From Bifidobacterium crudilactis (GTDB lineage Bacteria > Actinomycetota > Actinomycetes > Actinomycetales > Bifidobacteriaceae): a stretch of 64,000 bases of DNA. Shown here piece by piece: positions 54,718 to 64,000 of the stretch (position 1 is its first letter; every line of letters starts with the position of its first letter). The notes below the pieces were generated by a model. The model searched no databases, had not been told where the DNA came from, and saw only the letters and a list, made by a program, of their open reading frames with translations. The DNA is taken from the NCBI RefSeq assembly GCF_000738005.1, contig NZ_JHAL01000002.1, forward strand, positions 680,634 to 744,633. Direction: 5' to 3'. The translations under genes and the position numbers were made by a program.

Positions 54718-55065
54718 TTACTCGTAGTCGGGTATCCATCCGTCGTGGTGCATGTGGAGGCGTTTCTCCAGCAGGGTCTTCAACTCGTCTTCGCTGCGTC
54801 GTTCGAGAAGCATGTCCCAGTGGGTTCTTGTCGGCTTGGTGATTTCGTCCGCCTGTGAGTCGTGCTCCCCCTCGCGTTTGGCGATCGAACCGCAGCGGCA
54901 CTCCCACTCATCGGGAATCTCGGCTCCTTCTGCGAATGGCAGGATGGTGCGATGACCCTTCGGACATACATATGCGACGTCCATACGTGCCGCGAAATCG
55001 ACGTTATCGTCGGATTCCAATGATTTTGCACCAATGCTCATACCGCGCAAACTGCGTTCGGCCAT
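54718..55065 (-). CDS. rbpA: RNA polymerase-binding protein RbpA
   Basis: 115-residue actinobacterial activator that binds the principal sigma factor and RNA polymerase. Seen: N-terminal MAERSLRGMSIGAKSLE, the zinc-type segment YVCPKGHRTILPF with ECRCGS, and the sigma-interacting end TPTRTHWDML-like stretch (KPTRTHWDMLLERRSEDEL). Unique to actinobacteria, so a useful marker. Confidence 0.96.
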   Translation of the reverse strand: MAERSLRGMSIGAKSLESDDNVDFAARMDVAYVCPKGHRTILPFAEGAEIPDEWECRCGSIAKREGEHDSQADEITKPTRTHWDMLLERRSEDELKTLLEKRLHMHHDGWIPDYE

Positions 55066-55186
55066 ACTGCCTCCTCAAATTGTCCTTATCCAAACTACAA
55101 AACAGCGGGGACGTCAGGATTATTCCGCTCCCGACGATGTTCCTTCATGGGAGAATTCCGCGATATTCCTGACAGTCGATGCCAAA

Positions 55187-57862
55187 TCAGTCCACACCTG
55201 AATATGCGACGATGCCGCGGTTGACCAGATCGGAGGCGATGACGGCCGTATGGGCGAGCTCATCACCGGATTCCGGAAGGTATGAACCGATCTGCGCGAT
55301 CTGACTGAGTATGTCGGCAAGACGCTTCGCGTTACGCACGAAATCGCCGCCGGTCATCTCGCTGTCCTTGAGGATTGTGGAGAGTTCCTCTCCCCCCGCC
55401 CATGCATACATCATGTCGCACATTCCAAAATCCAGTTCTTGTGAGGCATCCAGGCCGTTGTCCTCACACAGGGTGTTGATCTGACCCCAGACACGGTTCA
55501 TTGATTCGGCACTGCGCATCACGATGCCGTCGGGACCGCCTGGATAGCTTCGTGGGGCACCGCCTTCACCACGGCGTGACTCGTACACCATGGATGACAG
55601 TACGGACGCCAGTTCCTGTGGGTCCAGCTCATCAAGGATGCCGCTCAGCAGTATCTGTGACAGCACGAGGTCCTGATCACTGTAGATTCGTCTGAGCAAT
55701 TGCCCTCTTGATGTCAGCACATAATCCGATGTCGGTGCTTTCGCAGGAGATGTCGCTTCTCCTGCCGTCGGGCCGTTCCTATCCGGAGCATTGGCGACTG
55801 TTCGGGTCAGATAGCCGAGTTCCTCCAGGATTCCGCAGATACGGTCGAATCTGCGGGCGACGGAACCTGTACGTGATTCGAAGCGATTGGAGATGCGTTC
55901 GTATTCGCGTTCCTCTCTCGCCCAGCGATGCCCCCACCTGAGATGAGCTTGCAAATCCGGGCAGGATCGGCATGGGTGTTCGCGTTCCCGCTCTTTCAAC
56001 ATGGCGATTCTGCGGTCCAGTCGGCTGAATGCTCGGCTGCGTTCCTGTTCGGAGGAGAAGGGGCGGTGCTTGAGTTCGCGCCTCTCCCCTTTCTGCGCGT
56101 CGGCCAACTGCATGCGAATGGTCATGAATTCCTTGAAATCGCCGTACTCGCAGGTGAATGCCTCCTCATACCCTTGCAAGGCGTGTTTGAGCGTGTCCAT
56201 CTGGGATTCGAGCTGCCAGGCGGACTCGTTGGCCTCCCACTGTGCGAAGGAGTGGTCCAAGGTGATGCGTGAACTTTCGTAGTCGCTGGTGTTCAGCAGG
56301 TTCACGGCCATATTGAAGGTCGGCTTGAAGCTTGAGTGCAGCGGATAGACACGTTTGCTGGAAAGGGATGCGGCCGTTGACGGTACGAAACCACGATGGT
56401 CGACGACGATGGCATGACCGAGGGTGTCGATGCCTCGTCTGCCCGCGCGGCCGGTCAGCTGGGTGAACTCCCCCGGTGTCAGAGCCACATGCCCTGTGCC
56501 ATCGAACTTTTCCAGTTTTTCGACGACGACGGATCTGGCGGGCATGTTGATTCCCAGGGCAAGGGTCTCAGTGGCAAAGACCACCTTGATGAGTCCTTCC
56601 TCGAACAGGCGTTCGACAATATGACGGAACAACGCTACCATGCCGGCATGATGGGATGCGAAACCTTCTTCCAGAGCGAATCTGAAGTTGCTGAAATGCA
56701 AGGTCTTCAAGTCATCTCTGCTGAGCTGCCCTTCGACCATGTCGTCGACGATGCTTCTGATCCTTCTGGATTCCTCGTCCGTCGTCAATTCCAGACCTGC
56801 TCTCAAACACTGTTCGACAGCCTGGTCGCAACCATTGCGTGAAAAGATGAAGTAGATGCCTGGCAACATACCGAGATAATCAAGCTCATCGACGACTGCC
56901 CAGCGACGCGGGACATGTCTGTCCGTCCCTTCATTCCGACCCGCGACACGAGGATGCCGTGACTGTCTTCTGCCGTGGTCCGCGCGTTCGTGACTTCTGC
57001 GTGCTCTGTGGTCGAGCTGTTCCAAGCGATTGACCAGTTCGGGATTGAGCTTAAGCGTCTGCTGCTTCGAAGCCTTGCGCCTGTAAAGATCATAGAGTTC
57101 AGGTTCGTCGGAGTCGCTGGCCTGCACCATGATGTGCTGTTCGAGTGGCACCGGTCGACGTTCGGAAACGACCAGCGTCGTGTCACCACGCACGGATTCG
57201 ATCCACGAGGAGAAATCCTCGACATTCGACACGGTTGCCGACAGCCCTATGATTCTCACCGACTGAGGAAGGTGGATGATGACTTCCTCCCATACGGGTC
57301 CGCGGTACCGGTCAGCGAGGAAATGCACCTCGTCCAGCACCACGTACCGCAGGGCGTGAAGCGTCGAGGACTGCTCGTAGAGCATGTTGCGCAACACCTC
57401 GGTGGTCATCACGACGATGTCGGCCTCCGAATTGATGGAGGTGTCTCCGGTGAGCAGCCCGACCCTGCTCTCGCCGAAGACAGAGACGAGATCGTGGTAC
57501 TTCTGATTGCTCAGGGCCTTGATTGGAGTGGTGTAGAAGGCCTTGACGTTGCGCTCCTGCGCTAGGAACACCGCGAAATCGGCGATAACCGTCTTGCCGG
57601 CACCTGTAGGAGCCGCCACAAGGACATTGCTTCCCGATTCAAGGGCGTCCATCGCCTGCAGTTGGAAATCATCGAGGTCGAAGGGCAGAGTTCGCATGAA
57701 CCGTGCTGCTGCGCTGGTGCTGTGCTCCTGCCTTCTGCGAGCCTCGGCAAAGCGCCTGGCCGGGCTCAGTGTCTCATTGTGCGCTTCGCCCGGTGTTTCG
57801 TTCCCCTTGCTGACCTCAGAGCCGTCACCGATTCGAGAGGATTTGCGCTGTCGCTTAGTCAT
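55187..57862 (-). CDS. DEAD/DEAH-box RNA helicase (HelY/Mtr4-like)
   Basis: 891-residue superfamily-2 helicase. Seen: Walker A AAPTGAGKT, motif DEVH (LDEVHFLADRYRG), SATVSN, ETLALGINMPARSV and QLTGRAGRRG. A long insertion of charged residues (about 310-345) lies between the two RecA domains. C-terminal DSHCT-type domain. The ATG at 57862 is preferred to one 21 codons earlier. In mycobacteria HelY has this form; a role in RNA processing or turnover is inferred. Confidence 0.92.
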   Translation of the reverse strand: MTKRQRKSSRIGDGSEVSKGNETPGEAHNETLSPARRFAEARRRQEHSTSAAARFMRTLPFDLDDFQLQAMDALESGSNVLVAAPTGAGKTVIADFAVFLAQERNVKAFYTTPIKALSNQKYHDLVSVFGESRVGLLTGDTSINSEADIVVMTTEVLRNMLYEQSSTLHALRYVVLDEVHFLADRYRGPVWEEVIIHLPQSVRIIGLSATVSNVEDFSSWIESVRGDTTLVVSERRPVPLEQHIMVQASDSDEPELYDLYRRKASKQQTLKLNPELVNRLEQLDHRARRSHERADHGRRQSRHPRVAGRNEGTDRHVPRRWAVVDELDYLGMLPGIYFIFSRNGCDQAVEQCLRAGLELTTDEESRRIRSIVDDMVEGQLSRDDLKTLHFSNFRFALEEGFASHHAGMVALFRHIVERLFEEGLIKVVFATETLALGINMPARSVVVEKLEKFDGTGHVALTPGEFTQLTGRAGRRGIDTLGHAIVVDHRGFVPSTAASLSSKRVYPLHSSFKPTFNMAVNLLNTSDYESSRITLDHSFAQWEANESAWQLESQMDTLKHALQGYEEAFTCEYGDFKEFMTIRMQLADAQKGERRELKHRPFSSEQERSRAFSRLDRRIAMLKEREREHPCRSCPDLQAHLRWGHRWAREEREYERISNRFESRTGSVARRFDRICGILEELGYLTRTVANAPDRNGPTAGEATSPAKAPTSDYVLTSRGQLLRRIYSDQDLVLSQILLSGILDELDPQELASVLSSMVYESRRGEGGAPRSYPGGPDGIVMRSAESMNRVWGQINTLCEDNGLDASQELDFGMCDMMYAWAGGEELSTILKDSEMTGGDFVRNAKRLADILSQIAQIGSYLPESGDELAHTAVIASDLVNRGIVAYSGVD

Positions 57863-57930
57863 GATGTTCGGACTTCCCTGAATATGTGATGAGGCCGCCG
57901 TGTAGTGGTCTCGGGGAATTGACATCGCGA

Positions 57931-58248
57931 TTACTCATTGAAATGTTTCCACTGCTCCCAACGTTGCATATGCTTCAGACGTCTGTCGGCTTTGCGCTCC
58001 ACGACTCTGGCGTGTGCGGTGGCATAGCGTTCAGAAGCCACTCTCAGATCGCGTGTGAACAACGGGGGCTCAGTGCTCTCGGCATCGGCGGAAGGTTGAT
58101 TCAACGCAGCGAATTTCTCATTGACCGTCGAACCGAGTTGCGAGACCTTTCCCATGGCCCGCAGTGCATGGGTGACCACGTACCAGGCACCTACGCCCAA
58201 CACGACGAACATGCCGATCGTGATGACCAGCCATATCCACCAAGGCAT
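57931..58248 (-). CDS. Small membrane protein, unknown
   Basis: 105-residue protein with one N-terminal membrane helix (WWIWLVITIGMFVVLGVGAWYVV, residues 3-25) and a charged helical cytosolic part with many Arg and Ala (RYATAHARVVERKADRRLKH). It lies between the helicase and WYL genes on the same strand. Conserved position suggests a shared unit, but no function is visible. Confidence 0.7.
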   Translation of the reverse strand: MPWWIWLVITIGMFVVLGVGAWYVVTHALRAMGKVSQLGSTVNEKFAALNQPSADAESTEPPLFTRDLRVASERYATAHARVVERKADRRLKHMQRWEQWKHFNE

Positions 58249-58260
58249 GACGTCTCCTTT

Positions 58261-60198
58261 TCAGTCGTCTACTAGAGTGACTTCCTGTTCAAGACTCAGC
58301 TCCCGACGTGCTCGCGCGAGAATCATTGTCCTGAGAGTACCCGGTGCAACAGCCACGATATGACGAGCGTGCGAGATGCAGAATGCCACGAACCATGAAT
58401 CCGAGGATACGGTCAGGTGGACCTTCTCTCCCTCTCCGTGTGCTTCGGTTCTGGCATCGGGAAGCGATTTCGTGAAGGGCAGATCGGGCTTGTCGGTGAT
58501 GAACATCGCAGCTGTACCGTTGTCAAAACTCCATTTTCTCAATTCACTAATCGGAGCATCGGGGAATTCCACCTTGTGCAAAGGCGTGAGCAGCTCCGCA
58601 TGCTCGATACGGGCCAGTCGGAGCATCTGCCACGCATTCGAGGACGTGTCGCTTTTTCCGTTGCCATTAAGAGGCCTGACGCCGTTGACGTCGGGTTCCG
58701 TTCTCTGACTTTCGCTGATTGCGTCGCCGACATCGGTCCAGACTGCGGTATAGTACACGCCTTCGTCAACGTATATCTTCGCAGGGGCGACGATCTTCCG
58801 GCGGGTTCTTCCGGCGCCGTCGGTGTACTCCATATCCAACAGCGAAGCAGTGTCGATGGCACGCTTCACCACGGTGAAACTCGTCGGTTCCAACTCGTAG
58901 CCTGTAAGGCTTAGCCAAGGGGTCTCCCCCGGCTCCACATGCTGCCTGAGGCGTTTGTACAGCGAGTCGGCCTGGGCACGGGATTCGTCGGGCAGCAGGG
59001 GCGAATGCGCCAGATAGCTGACCGAAGCGGTTATCAGACTCAGGTATTGCGGGGACACGCCGGCAAGTCGTTCCAAGCCGAGTGAGTTGGTTGCCGAGAC
59101 GATGTTCTCCGTGTCCAGCAGCGACCAGTCGATGTCGAAGAACTGACTCCCGGCCATTTCGCCGTCATCGGACACGGTGGTCAGGGTGTTGATGTCCTTG
59201 TGAATGACGTTGACGGCGCGTTTGAGCTCGTCGTCGTTGCGGGTTTTGCCGACGAAGCGTTCCGCGAGTTCGGCCAGGGAGAATTCCTCCCCGAGGTGCG
59301 CCGAAAGGAACAGCATCAGGCGCAGTCTTCTGTCGACCTCGGAGCCGGTCTGGAAGGATGCATTGGCCCGCTGAGCGAGGTTGTCATCCAGCTCCGCAAC
59401 GTCGTGGTCCGGGGTGCGGTCGCGTTCGGACAGCGACACCTCATGAGGCTCATCGTTCAGTTCCGTATTGGAGGCCTCGGCGAATTCGGTAGCCGCCACA
59501 AGCCTTCGGTGGAAGGCGTCAGCCGCTTCGCGAGGACTGATGATGGTCGAACCCGGGTGTTCGAGCACGAACATCGCCAAATCGTCGGAATCCGTATAGG
59601 CGACGTTGATGTGTTCGCCGTCCACATCCACGGTCGCTGCGAAACGTCGTGAGTCGATGACGCGTTGCAAGGCATCCGGAATGGTTTGCGTACCCAGTCC
59701 GGGGGCGATGGAATCCAGGCCTAATCCTGGAATCGGTATCTGAGGGACGCGCGGTGTGGTCCGTGAACTCTGATGCACCTGTTGTTCCGCCGTCTGGGAC
59801 ATGGAAATCGAACGTGCCAGGTAGTTCGCTGCGGCGAGTACGGGGAGGTCATCGAGATCGAAGCGCAGTCGTACCCGTGGTTCATCACCGAGCTGCAGAC
59901 GGTAGGATGCGAAATCCTGACCCTCCGATTTGGAGGAGTACTCAGGTTGTCTCGATTCGATGGCAATGCCCATCGCGGCCAGTTTCGCTCTGTCGCGCTG
60001 GAACTGTTTCGCAAAAGCTGCCTTGGCGGCTTGATCCGCCAGCTCACCATATGAGTCGGCATATGCCTTGACTCGTTGAGCTATCTGACGAGAGGTAAGC
60101 CATTGGGGGAAAGCGGAGGACAACACTGCAAGAACATCCAATTCATGTTTCCCCCACTTGTCGGAGAACCGTCGCCTACCATTCGTTCCCTCTGCCAT
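58261..60198 (-). CDS. WYL-domain regulator (PafB-PafC fusion-like)
   Basis: 645-residue regulator. Seen: an N-terminal winged helix (KHELDVLAVLSSAFPQWLTSRQIAQ split as LDVLAVLSSAFPQ and WLTSRQIAQRVKAY), a WYL-like domain around 100-230, a second HTH (LMLFLSAHLGEEFSLAELAE) near 290, and a second WYL-like domain (430-610). That is two PafB/PafC halves in one protein. In mycobacteria PafBC controls DNA-damage genes; here this is inference. Confidence 0.8.
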   Translation of the reverse strand: MAEGTNGRRRFSDKWGKHELDVLAVLSSAFPQWLTSRQIAQRVKAYADSYGELADQAAKAAFAKQFQRDRAKLAAMGIAIESRQPEYSSKSEGQDFASYRLQLGDEPRVRLRFDLDDLPVLAAANYLARSISMSQTAEQQVHQSSRTTPRVPQIPIPGLGLDSIAPGLGTQTIPDALQRVIDSRRFAATVDVDGEHINVAYTDSDDLAMFVLEHPGSTIISPREAADAFHRRLVAATEFAEASNTELNDEPHEVSLSERDRTPDHDVAELDDNLAQRANASFQTGSEVDRRLRLMLFLSAHLGEEFSLAELAERFVGKTRNDDELKRAVNVIHKDINTLTTVSDDGEMAGSQFFDIDWSLLDTENIVSATNSLGLERLAGVSPQYLSLITASVSYLAHSPLLPDESRAQADSLYKRLRQHVEPGETPWLSLTGYELEPTSFTVVKRAIDTASLLDMEYTDGAGRTRRKIVAPAKIYVDEGVYYTAVWTDVGDAISESQRTEPDVNGVRPLNGNGKSDTSSNAWQMLRLARIEHAELLTPLHKVEFPDAPISELRKWSFDNGTAAMFITDKPDLPFTKSLPDARTEAHGEGEKVHLTVSSDSWFVAFCISHARHIVAVAPGTLRTMILARARRELSLEQEVTLVDD

Positions 60199-60348
60199 TA
60201 GTCCTCGCGTATCACTAAAATCCTGAATTGACCATGCATGAAGCCACGCACTCTATCCATGATAGATGCTTTTTGTCATTCTGACTGCATATTCCTCTAA
60301 TATATGAGCCATTTTCTTGTGTGGCGGAACCATCATCACGGATGACGT

Positions 60349-61779
60349 TCACAGCCACTCGTCGGGTTCAATCCCCTGCGGACCTACGTACTCGCCATTC
60401 GGAACGTATGACGGATAACCGAGGTCTTCAAGCACGGCATCCCCGAACATGGACACATTCTGTCCAAAAGTCCAGTCGCCCTTGATGGTTACCGAGTTCG
60501 CGGCCGCGAGCGACGGTACTGAGTACGGGAAGCGCTCATTGAAATCGTTGATGTTCTTGTAATAGCGTTCATCAAGCTCCACATTGGGGAAGATGTAATT
60601 GCCATCCTCCATTTCAAAAGAATCGGTGAGATGGAATCTGTCCGAACGCATGATGAGCAGGTCGTCGGTGGTCTTAACGGGAAGGAAGCGCATTCTGTCC
60701 ACTTCGATGCAGGTGGCGTCATCGAAGAGGTTGATAGCCGAACCCATCGCCGTTTCCAACTGAATCACCGCCGGTGAATCAGGGTCGCTCGGGTCGACGG
60801 TCTTGTCGTTGCAGATGACGGGAAGCGGCAGCACTCCGTCGTATTCGTCGAGTTTCTCCTGCAGAGCGTCGACGCGCACCCAGATGCTGTTCGTATTGAA
60901 GTACGGATGCTTCTTGATGTTGGTCGCCGCTCGTTTGTCTCCAGGACGAACCTGACTCATCTCGCGAAGCAGCAGCTGTCCGCTGTGCTTGTCCACGACG
61001 ATATGCCCGCCCTTGCGGTCGGCGTTCGTGCGTTTTGCGACTTCGACCATGAAGGAGGAACCCGATTCGGCGAAATGGCCGGCTATCGTTCTGGAGGGGC
61101 GGGCACCGAGATTGTCGGAGTTGGAGATGAAGAGGTATTCGATGCCTTGTTCCTCAAGTGCTTCCAGCAACCCGGATTCGTGGATTGTGGAGAACACATC
61201 GCCGTGTCCTGGCGGGCACCATTCGAGGTCACGATTATCGGGGAAATCGACGGGTTCTCCGGTGTCGGCCAGTATCTTGGGCTCGATGTGCTGAATGATT
61301 TCGACCGGGATGTCGTGCTGTTCGAAGGCCTTGGTTCTGTTCAGCACGCGCTTGGTGTCCGCTGAGGTGCGGAAGGAATTCATGAAGGTCAAGGGCAGCG
61401 GGACTTCCAGCCGTTTGCGTGCGGTAAGGACCTGGCCGAGGATAATATCCAGGAAACGCATCTGACGTGCCTTGTGACGGCGGACGGGAAGCATGGACTT
61501 GGCCCCTTCAAGACCCATGGATGTGCCGAGACCTCCGTTGAGCTTCAGAAATGCCGTTTTGGAAAAAGCCTCGAGGGCCTTGTCGGCATCTATGCTCTCG
61601 TGTACGTCTCTGACGGAGGGAATGTCCGTGAGCGCTTTGATGTTCTTCTCGCTGATCGCGTCTCCGGATTCGTCCTGTCGCCAAGCGCTGTAGAGTCGTT
61701 CGAACTGCGATATGGCTACTTCGCTGAGCCCTTTGTCGCGCATCTTGGCTGCCGATTGCTCAAAACCTGCATCGCTCAT
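60349..61779 (-). CDS. ugpA: UTP--glucose-1-phosphate uridylyltransferase
   Basis: 476-residue nucleotidyltransferase of the eukaryotic UDPGP type used by bifidobacteria. Seen: LNGGLGTSMGLEGAKSMLPVR (nucleotide loop), NSFRTSADTKRVL, LFISNSDNLGA and FNTNSIWVRVDAL. GGAGAC before the ATG at 61779 is a better fit than one ten codons upstream. It makes UDP-glucose for galactose and exopolysaccharide metabolism. Confidence 0.95.
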   Translation of the reverse strand: MSDAGFEQSAAKMRDKGLSEVAISQFERLYSAWRQDESGDAISEKNIKALTDIPSVRDVHESIDADKALEAFSKTAFLKLNGGLGTSMGLEGAKSMLPVRRHKARQMRFLDIILGQVLTARKRLEVPLPLTFMNSFRTSADTKRVLNRTKAFEQHDIPVEIIQHIEPKILADTGEPVDFPDNRDLEWCPPGHGDVFSTIHESGLLEALEEQGIEYLFISNSDNLGARPSRTIAGHFAESGSSFMVEVAKRTNADRKGGHIVVDKHSGQLLLREMSQVRPGDKRAATNIKKHPYFNTNSIWVRVDALQEKLDEYDGVLPLPVICNDKTVDPSDPDSPAVIQLETAMGSAINLFDDATCIEVDRMRFLPVKTTDDLLIMRSDRFHLTDSFEMEDGNYIFPNVELDERYYKNINDFNERFPYSVPSLAAANSVTIKGDWTFGQNVSMFGDAVLEDLGYPSYVPNGEYVGPQGIEPDEWL

Positions 61780-61937
61780 GGTCGGTCTCCTTCCAGACAC
61801 AATATCCACCAGTCTAACCGCTCCCGGTCCGGTGAAGATTTCATCCCTTTGGAGAATTCGCCCTATCGGCTGCCGATTTCACTCATTGTGCGCAGATATC
61901 TGCATCATGAGGATAGTTCTCGCTAAGAATTAGAAGC

Positions 61938-61963
61938 ATATTGCTGTTCTTGTGATGCAGTTA
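61938..61963. repeat. Half-copy of the 24.1-kb palindrome
   Basis: TTGCTGTTCTTGTGATGCAG here matches TTGCTGTCCTTGTAGTGCAG in the right arm at 24133 onward, and both continue TTATCT. Three differences in 26. Confidence 0.6.
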
Positions 61964-61985
61964 TCTCGTTCAGGTTCGCTGGATG

Positions 61986-62190
61986 GCGCACTGGCGCAAA
62001 TAGTCTGCGCCGATCGGGGAAGTTGAACCGCTTCGCGGCGCTGTGATTAGCGAAGTGCGCTCGATAAATTGCGCACTGCTACAAATAATGCACTGCATTG
62101 TTTGAGAAGTTGAACCGTTTTGCGGTGCTGTATTTTGCGGAGTGCGCTCGATTATCTCGCACTGCCACAAACAGTGCACCGCACTGTTTG
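61986..62190. repeat. Tandem repeats of about 86 bp next to tRNA-Pro
   Basis: Two full and one partial unit. Shared landmarks recur about 86 bp apart: CGCACTG at 61987, 62072 and 62158; AGTTGAACCG at 62021 and 62108; AGTGCGCTCGAT at 62055 and 62142 approximately. Copies are diverged. They lie immediately 3' of the tRNA-Pro gene. Confidence 0.75.
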
Positions 62191-62264
<74 letters not shown>

Positions 62265-62509
62265 ACGGTGCTGAGAAGCACCAAGGAGATAAACTACCAC
62301 AAAGGTTGGATTTTGCCAAAACACATCAGTGCAGTCGAATCACCAAGACACAGGCGATGTCCTTTGACCTGGTGATTCAACCGCACGCTGATGCGAATGC
62401 ATGGCTTCGGTCACTGCTCGGAAGAAGTGACGCTGAAAGCATGCAAACGTCTGACGCGAGTTCGAATATGCCGTGTTGGCACTTTGATGAATCTCAGCTA
62501 CAGCCGCAA

Positions 62510-63736
62510 TCAGCCCCATAGCTCTTCGGAGGCCAATGCCGCGCCTTTGGCGAGCGTGTCGAGCTTGGCCCAGGCGATATGAGGATGAACACGCCCACCG
62601 AGCCCGCAATCCGTCGATGCGATGACGTTCTCCTTGCCGACCAGGCTGGCAAATCGTTCGATCCGGTCGGCGACCAGTCGGGGGTGTTCGATGACATTGG
62701 TCGAATGGGTCACTACGCCGGGGATGATGACCTTGCCCTCCGGCAGCTTATGATCCTCCCACACACGCCACTCGTGCTCGTGGCGCACGTTGGCGGCTTC
62801 GAAGGTGTATCCACCGGCATTGATCTGCAGTACCTTGTCGATGATGGCTTCGAAGGGGATGTCGGTCGTATGAGGACCATGCCAGCTCCCCCAGCAGACA
62901 TGGAATCTCACCTGTTCCTCCGGAATGTCTTTGAGTGCATAATTCATCGCGTCGATTCTCGGTTGGATGAAGTTGAGATAATCGTCGATGGACGGCTCCG
63001 GGTTGATCTGATCGAAGCCTTCGGCTATCGAAGGGTCATCAATCTGCAATTCCAAGCCGGCGTCGGTAATCGCCTTGTACTCTTCGTGGAGCGCATCGGC
63101 CCAGGCGAACAGGAGCTCCTCGTCGCTGCCATAGTATTCATTGCCCATACGAGCCGCCGAGCCCGGGGACACGGCCGTGATGAAACCCGTACCGGCACCT
63201 TCGCTGGTCAAGGCTGCCTTGAGGTTGCGAATATCTTCGGCAACGGCCTCCTGCCCGATGTAGGTAATCGGCCCGACAACGCTGGGATACGCGGTTGCGG
63301 TCTTCCCCACCAGAATGGCGCCGTTGGGATCTGTGTAGACATCCCTGAAACGAGTCCAATCACGCCTGTCGAGGAAGGTGGTGTACCGCAGATGCCCGGG
63401 CGTGCTCCTGACAGGAGCCGCATCGAAGGGGTCGGAATCGGCAATGCGCAGACCTCCGACACGTTGCGCGATGTAATTCCACCAGGCTCCGTAGTCGACC
63501 GGCGAGCTCATCGCCTTGCCGTATTCCCCGTCGTTGGGAATATCGACGCCGACTTCGCGCTGATGCCGCACGACCTCGTCGACTGCGGCGCTTTCCAAAG
63601 ACTCGAATGCTTCGTTGCGTTGCAGCGTGTACCCGTCTTTGGCGAATTGCCGTGCGGCATTGGCCTCAATGAGTTGTTCGCTGCGTGGAAGACTGCCAGC
63701 GTGAGATACCAGAATGTGACTGTCGTTATGTAGCAT
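62510..63736 (-). CDS. MetE-like cobalamin-independent methyltransferase
   Basis: 408-residue protein with the C-terminal catalytic barrel of MetE only. Seen: HAGSLPRSEQL, DGEYGKAMS, LQIDDPSIAEG, and the zinc ligands His-x-Cys in FHVCWGSWHGPHTTD and Cys in STDCGLGGR. It lacks the N-terminal barrel of classic MetE (about 750 residues), so it belongs to the short family whose members include methyltransferases for other thiols. The ATG at 63736 gives the family N-terminus. The methyl donor and acceptor are not known. Confidence 0.85.
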   Translation of the reverse strand: MLHNDSHILVSHAGSLPRSEQLIEANAARQFAKDGYTLQRNEAFESLESAAVDEVVRHQREVGVDIPNDGEYGKAMSSPVDYGAWWNYIAQRVGGLRIADSDPFDAAPVRSTPGHLRYTTFLDRRDWTRFRDVYTDPNGAILVGKTATAYPSVVGPITYIGQEAVAEDIRNLKAALTSEGAGTGFITAVSPGSAARMGNEYYGSDEELLFAWADALHEEYKAITDAGLELQIDDPSIAEGFDQINPEPSIDDYLNFIQPRIDAMNYALKDIPEEQVRFHVCWGSWHGPHTTDIPFEAIIDKVLQINAGGYTFEAANVRHEHEWRVWEDHKLPEGKVIIPGVVTHSTNVIEHPRLVADRIERFASLVGKENVIASTDCGLGGRVHPHIAWAKLDTLAKGAALASEELWG

Positions 63737-63748
63737 ATTCCCACGATA

Positions 63749-63811
63749 GGGCTTTTCGCCCGTATGCAGGTCGAGTTGCCCACGATGTGCTCCCAGCGAA
63801 TTGAACTCGAC
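63749..63811 (-). promoter_or_regulatory. Structured leader of the MetE-like gene
   Basis: Just upstream of the ATG (minus strand) lie two stems: GGGC/GCCC (63749-63761) and GTCGAGTT/AACTCGAC (63770-63777 with 63804-63811). Position suggests translation control; I cannot assign a riboswitch class. Confidence 0.35.
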
Positions 63812-64000
63812 GTGCTCTTCGCCGTGTCCGCAATGAAGTACCGAGCCTGTCTCAGAAAACATCCTGACAGACACATGACCTGTGTATTGCAGCATGCGGA
63901 ACCGTGCACTGAGCTTATGAGTATCCCTCCCTTCGCGACTTCCGAATACCTTGGAGAGTGCGAGGAGAGGGATTGACGAGTCCGCGAAACGTTTACTTTT

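Larger units (their letters stand above)
61780..62190. other. Repeat-bearing region between ugpA and tRNA-Pro
   Basis: No gene is convincing. The first part is the ugpA upstream region. A half-copy of the 24-kb hairpin element lies near 61938-61963 and an 86-bp tandem repeat fills 61986-62190. Confidence 0.6.

Noticed and set aside
61986..62190. CRISPR or coding repeat beside tRNA-Pro
   Set aside because: Units of about 86 bp are diverged along their whole length; the open minus-strand frame through them has no family resemblance and its start is inside the tRNA.

Overview
The window looks like a chromosomal segment of a high-GC Gram-positive bacterium of the Bifidobacteriaceae, probably a Bifidobacterium. 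Seen in the sequence: consensus ribosome-binding sites of the AGAAAGGAG type, an RbpA gene, a pgsA-DUF881-sbp-DUF881-GarA-MerR block (the order also known from Mycobacterium), a UTP-glucose-1-phosphate uridylyltransferase of the bifidobacterial type, a fused trpC-trpB gene and a rpsB-tsf-pyrH-frr-cdsA-rlmN run. The species is not determined.

Layout. 1-7.8 kb: the 3' part of an ECF-type ABC transporter (A, T and S components) behind a good Fur box, a Fur-family regulator divergent from a VIT1/CCC1-like metal exporter, an aldo/keto reductase, a cupin-carboxymuconolactone decarboxylase fusion divergent from a MerR regulator, and a MarR regulator coupled to a TIM-barrel protein. 7.86-10.7 kb: tRNA-Asn followed by an accessory region with a phage-like gene tail, a LytTR-DUF3021 pair, a promoter-to-terminator unit that may be a small RNA or small peptide gene, and a broken ribbon-helix-helix gene. 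10.7-17.4 kb: a carotenoid-type locus with a polyprenyl diphosphate synthase, a CrtI/CrtN-type desaturase, a phytoene/squalene synthase, a protein that fuses a phytol/dolichol-kinase domain to a DUF92 (VTE6-like) domain, and a GNAT acetyltransferase. A 309-bp near-perfect inverted copy of the middle of the desaturase gene lies between the first two genes. 17.5-22.7 kb: feoA-feoB-feoC-like, an EF-Tu-domain-like protein, an SDR and a TetR regulator.

23.3-33.8 kb: an M23-like peptidase, two related long-chain acyl-CoA ligases, a Ser-rich lipoprotein, isocitrate dehydrogenase, a frameshifted GuaB3-type gene, a possible Rv3235-like protein and peptide deformylase. 34-53.4 kb: a long rightward run of core genes: rpsB, tsf, pyrH, frr, cdsA, rlmN, hisF, hisI, trpE, trpCB, trpA, lgt, rpe, hisE, hisG, pgsA, two DUF881 proteins around a small membrane protein, a GarA-like FHA protein and a MerR regulator. 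53.5-63.7 kb: leftward genes: HAD phosphatase, rbpA, a HelY-type helicase, a small membrane protein, a PafBC-like WYL protein, ugpA, tRNA-Pro with tandem repeats beside it, and a MetE-like methyltransferase.

The part most likely to hold an undescribed system is 10.7-17.4 kb: a possible isoprenoid pigment operon with its own prenyl-alcohol salvage enzyme and a built-in inverted repeat that could let the desaturase gene be switched by inversion. Iron is a second theme (Fur box, Fur regulator, VIT-like exporter, feoABC).
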